Positions 5,829 to 5,868 of a stretch of 5,868 nucleotides of DNA are shown here, in pieces. This DNA is from Brachyspira catarrhinii. Its GTDB lineage: Bacteria; Spirochaetota; Brachyspiria; Brachyspirales; Brachyspiraceae. Location: positions 1-5,868 of the forward strand of contig NZ_SJDU01000130.1 in the NCBI RefSeq assembly GCF_005518285.1, read 5' to 3'. A program made the position numbers and the translations under genes. Every line of letters starts with the position of its first letter. Within the stretch, counting starts at the first letter, position 1. The notes beneath the pieces are model-generated. The model did no database searches and was not told the DNA's origin. It saw only the letters and a program-made list of their open reading frames with translations.

Positions 5829-5858
5829 GTATTTTTTTATTAAAGTATTTTTTTATTA
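5827..5858. repeat. Perfect 16-base tandem repeat with T7/A7 tracts (UP-element-like)
   Basis: The plus-strand unit aagtatttttttatta occurs twice head to tail (5827-5842 and 5843-5858). On the minus strand this places A7 tracts at 5832-5838 and 5848-5854, roughly -38 to -44 and -54 to -60 from the predicted start near 5794, which is where UP elements contact the RNA polymerase alpha subunit. The repeat is certain, the function inferred. It lies ten bases from the right edge. Confidence 0.6.
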
Positions 5859-5868
5859 TTTTAACTTA

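Larger units (their letters stand above)
5552..5868. other. 317-base gene-free region upstream of the lipoprotein
   Basis: No credible coding frame, tRNA or known riboswitch is visible. The region is extremely AT-rich. Reading leftward it holds a duplicated A-tract block (5827-5858), a TTGACT promoter candidate (5801-5828), an all-AT inverted repeat (5772-5789), a hairpin with a T-run and a tetranucleotide repeat (5706-5736), an imperfect dyad (5601-5616) and the lipoprotein ribosome site (5560-5567). Confidence 0.7.

Noticed and set aside
5552..5868. CRISPR array, tRNA or small RNA gene in the gene-free region
   Set aside because: The only repeats are two adjacent copies without spacers, and no cloverleaf or conserved RNA motif can be drawn.

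Overview
The window reads as AT-rich chromosomal DNA from a spirochaete, most likely Brachyspira or a close relative. I base this on the very low GC content, the gene styles (a FapA/DUF342 protein, a kinase-free PASTA membrane protein, a short lipoprotein with a relaxed lipobox) and general familiarity with Brachyspira proteins. No marker gene proves it. The content is mostly ordinary housekeeping and cell-envelope genes. I see no phage, transposon, CRISPR array, toxin-antitoxin pair or defence system, and no clear novel system.

Layout: bases 2-622 (+) are the C-terminal half of a galactokinase cut by the left edge. Everything else is on the minus strand, so transcription runs right to left: a 317-base gene-free region (5552-5868), an uncharacterised lipoprotein (4928-5551), methionyl-tRNA formyltransferase fmt (3950-4885), a membrane-anchored PASTA protein (3268-3930), a zinc-finger-type SAM methyltransferase (2408-3208) and a FapA/DUF342 polymerin (623-2356). 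Gaps are 42, 19, 59 and 51 bases, which fits one co-directional unit with internal promoters. The galactokinase and FapA genes converge, and their stop codons abut in one TAATTA hexamer.

How they might work together: Fmt formylates initiator Met-tRNA. The PASTA protein, lipoprotein and possibly the methyltransferase point to the cell envelope. FapA proteins are linked to motility or envelope regulation in other bacteria. The grouping is probably an operon of convenience, not a pathway.

The most interesting signals are non-coding. The fmt gene has a near-consensus promoter (TTGACT, 16 bases, TATAAT) placed so that transcription should start at the A of its ATG, and it alone among the complete genes lacks a Shine-Dalgarno site. 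This predicts a leaderless mRNA. A second TTGACT promoter with 16-base spacing lies far upstream of the lipoprotein, behind a duplicated A-tract block resembling an UP element. It implies a leader of about 243 bases containing a hairpin followed by a T-run. Three perfect or near-perfect short tandem duplications (24, 12 and 16 bases) occur, two of them at the window edges.
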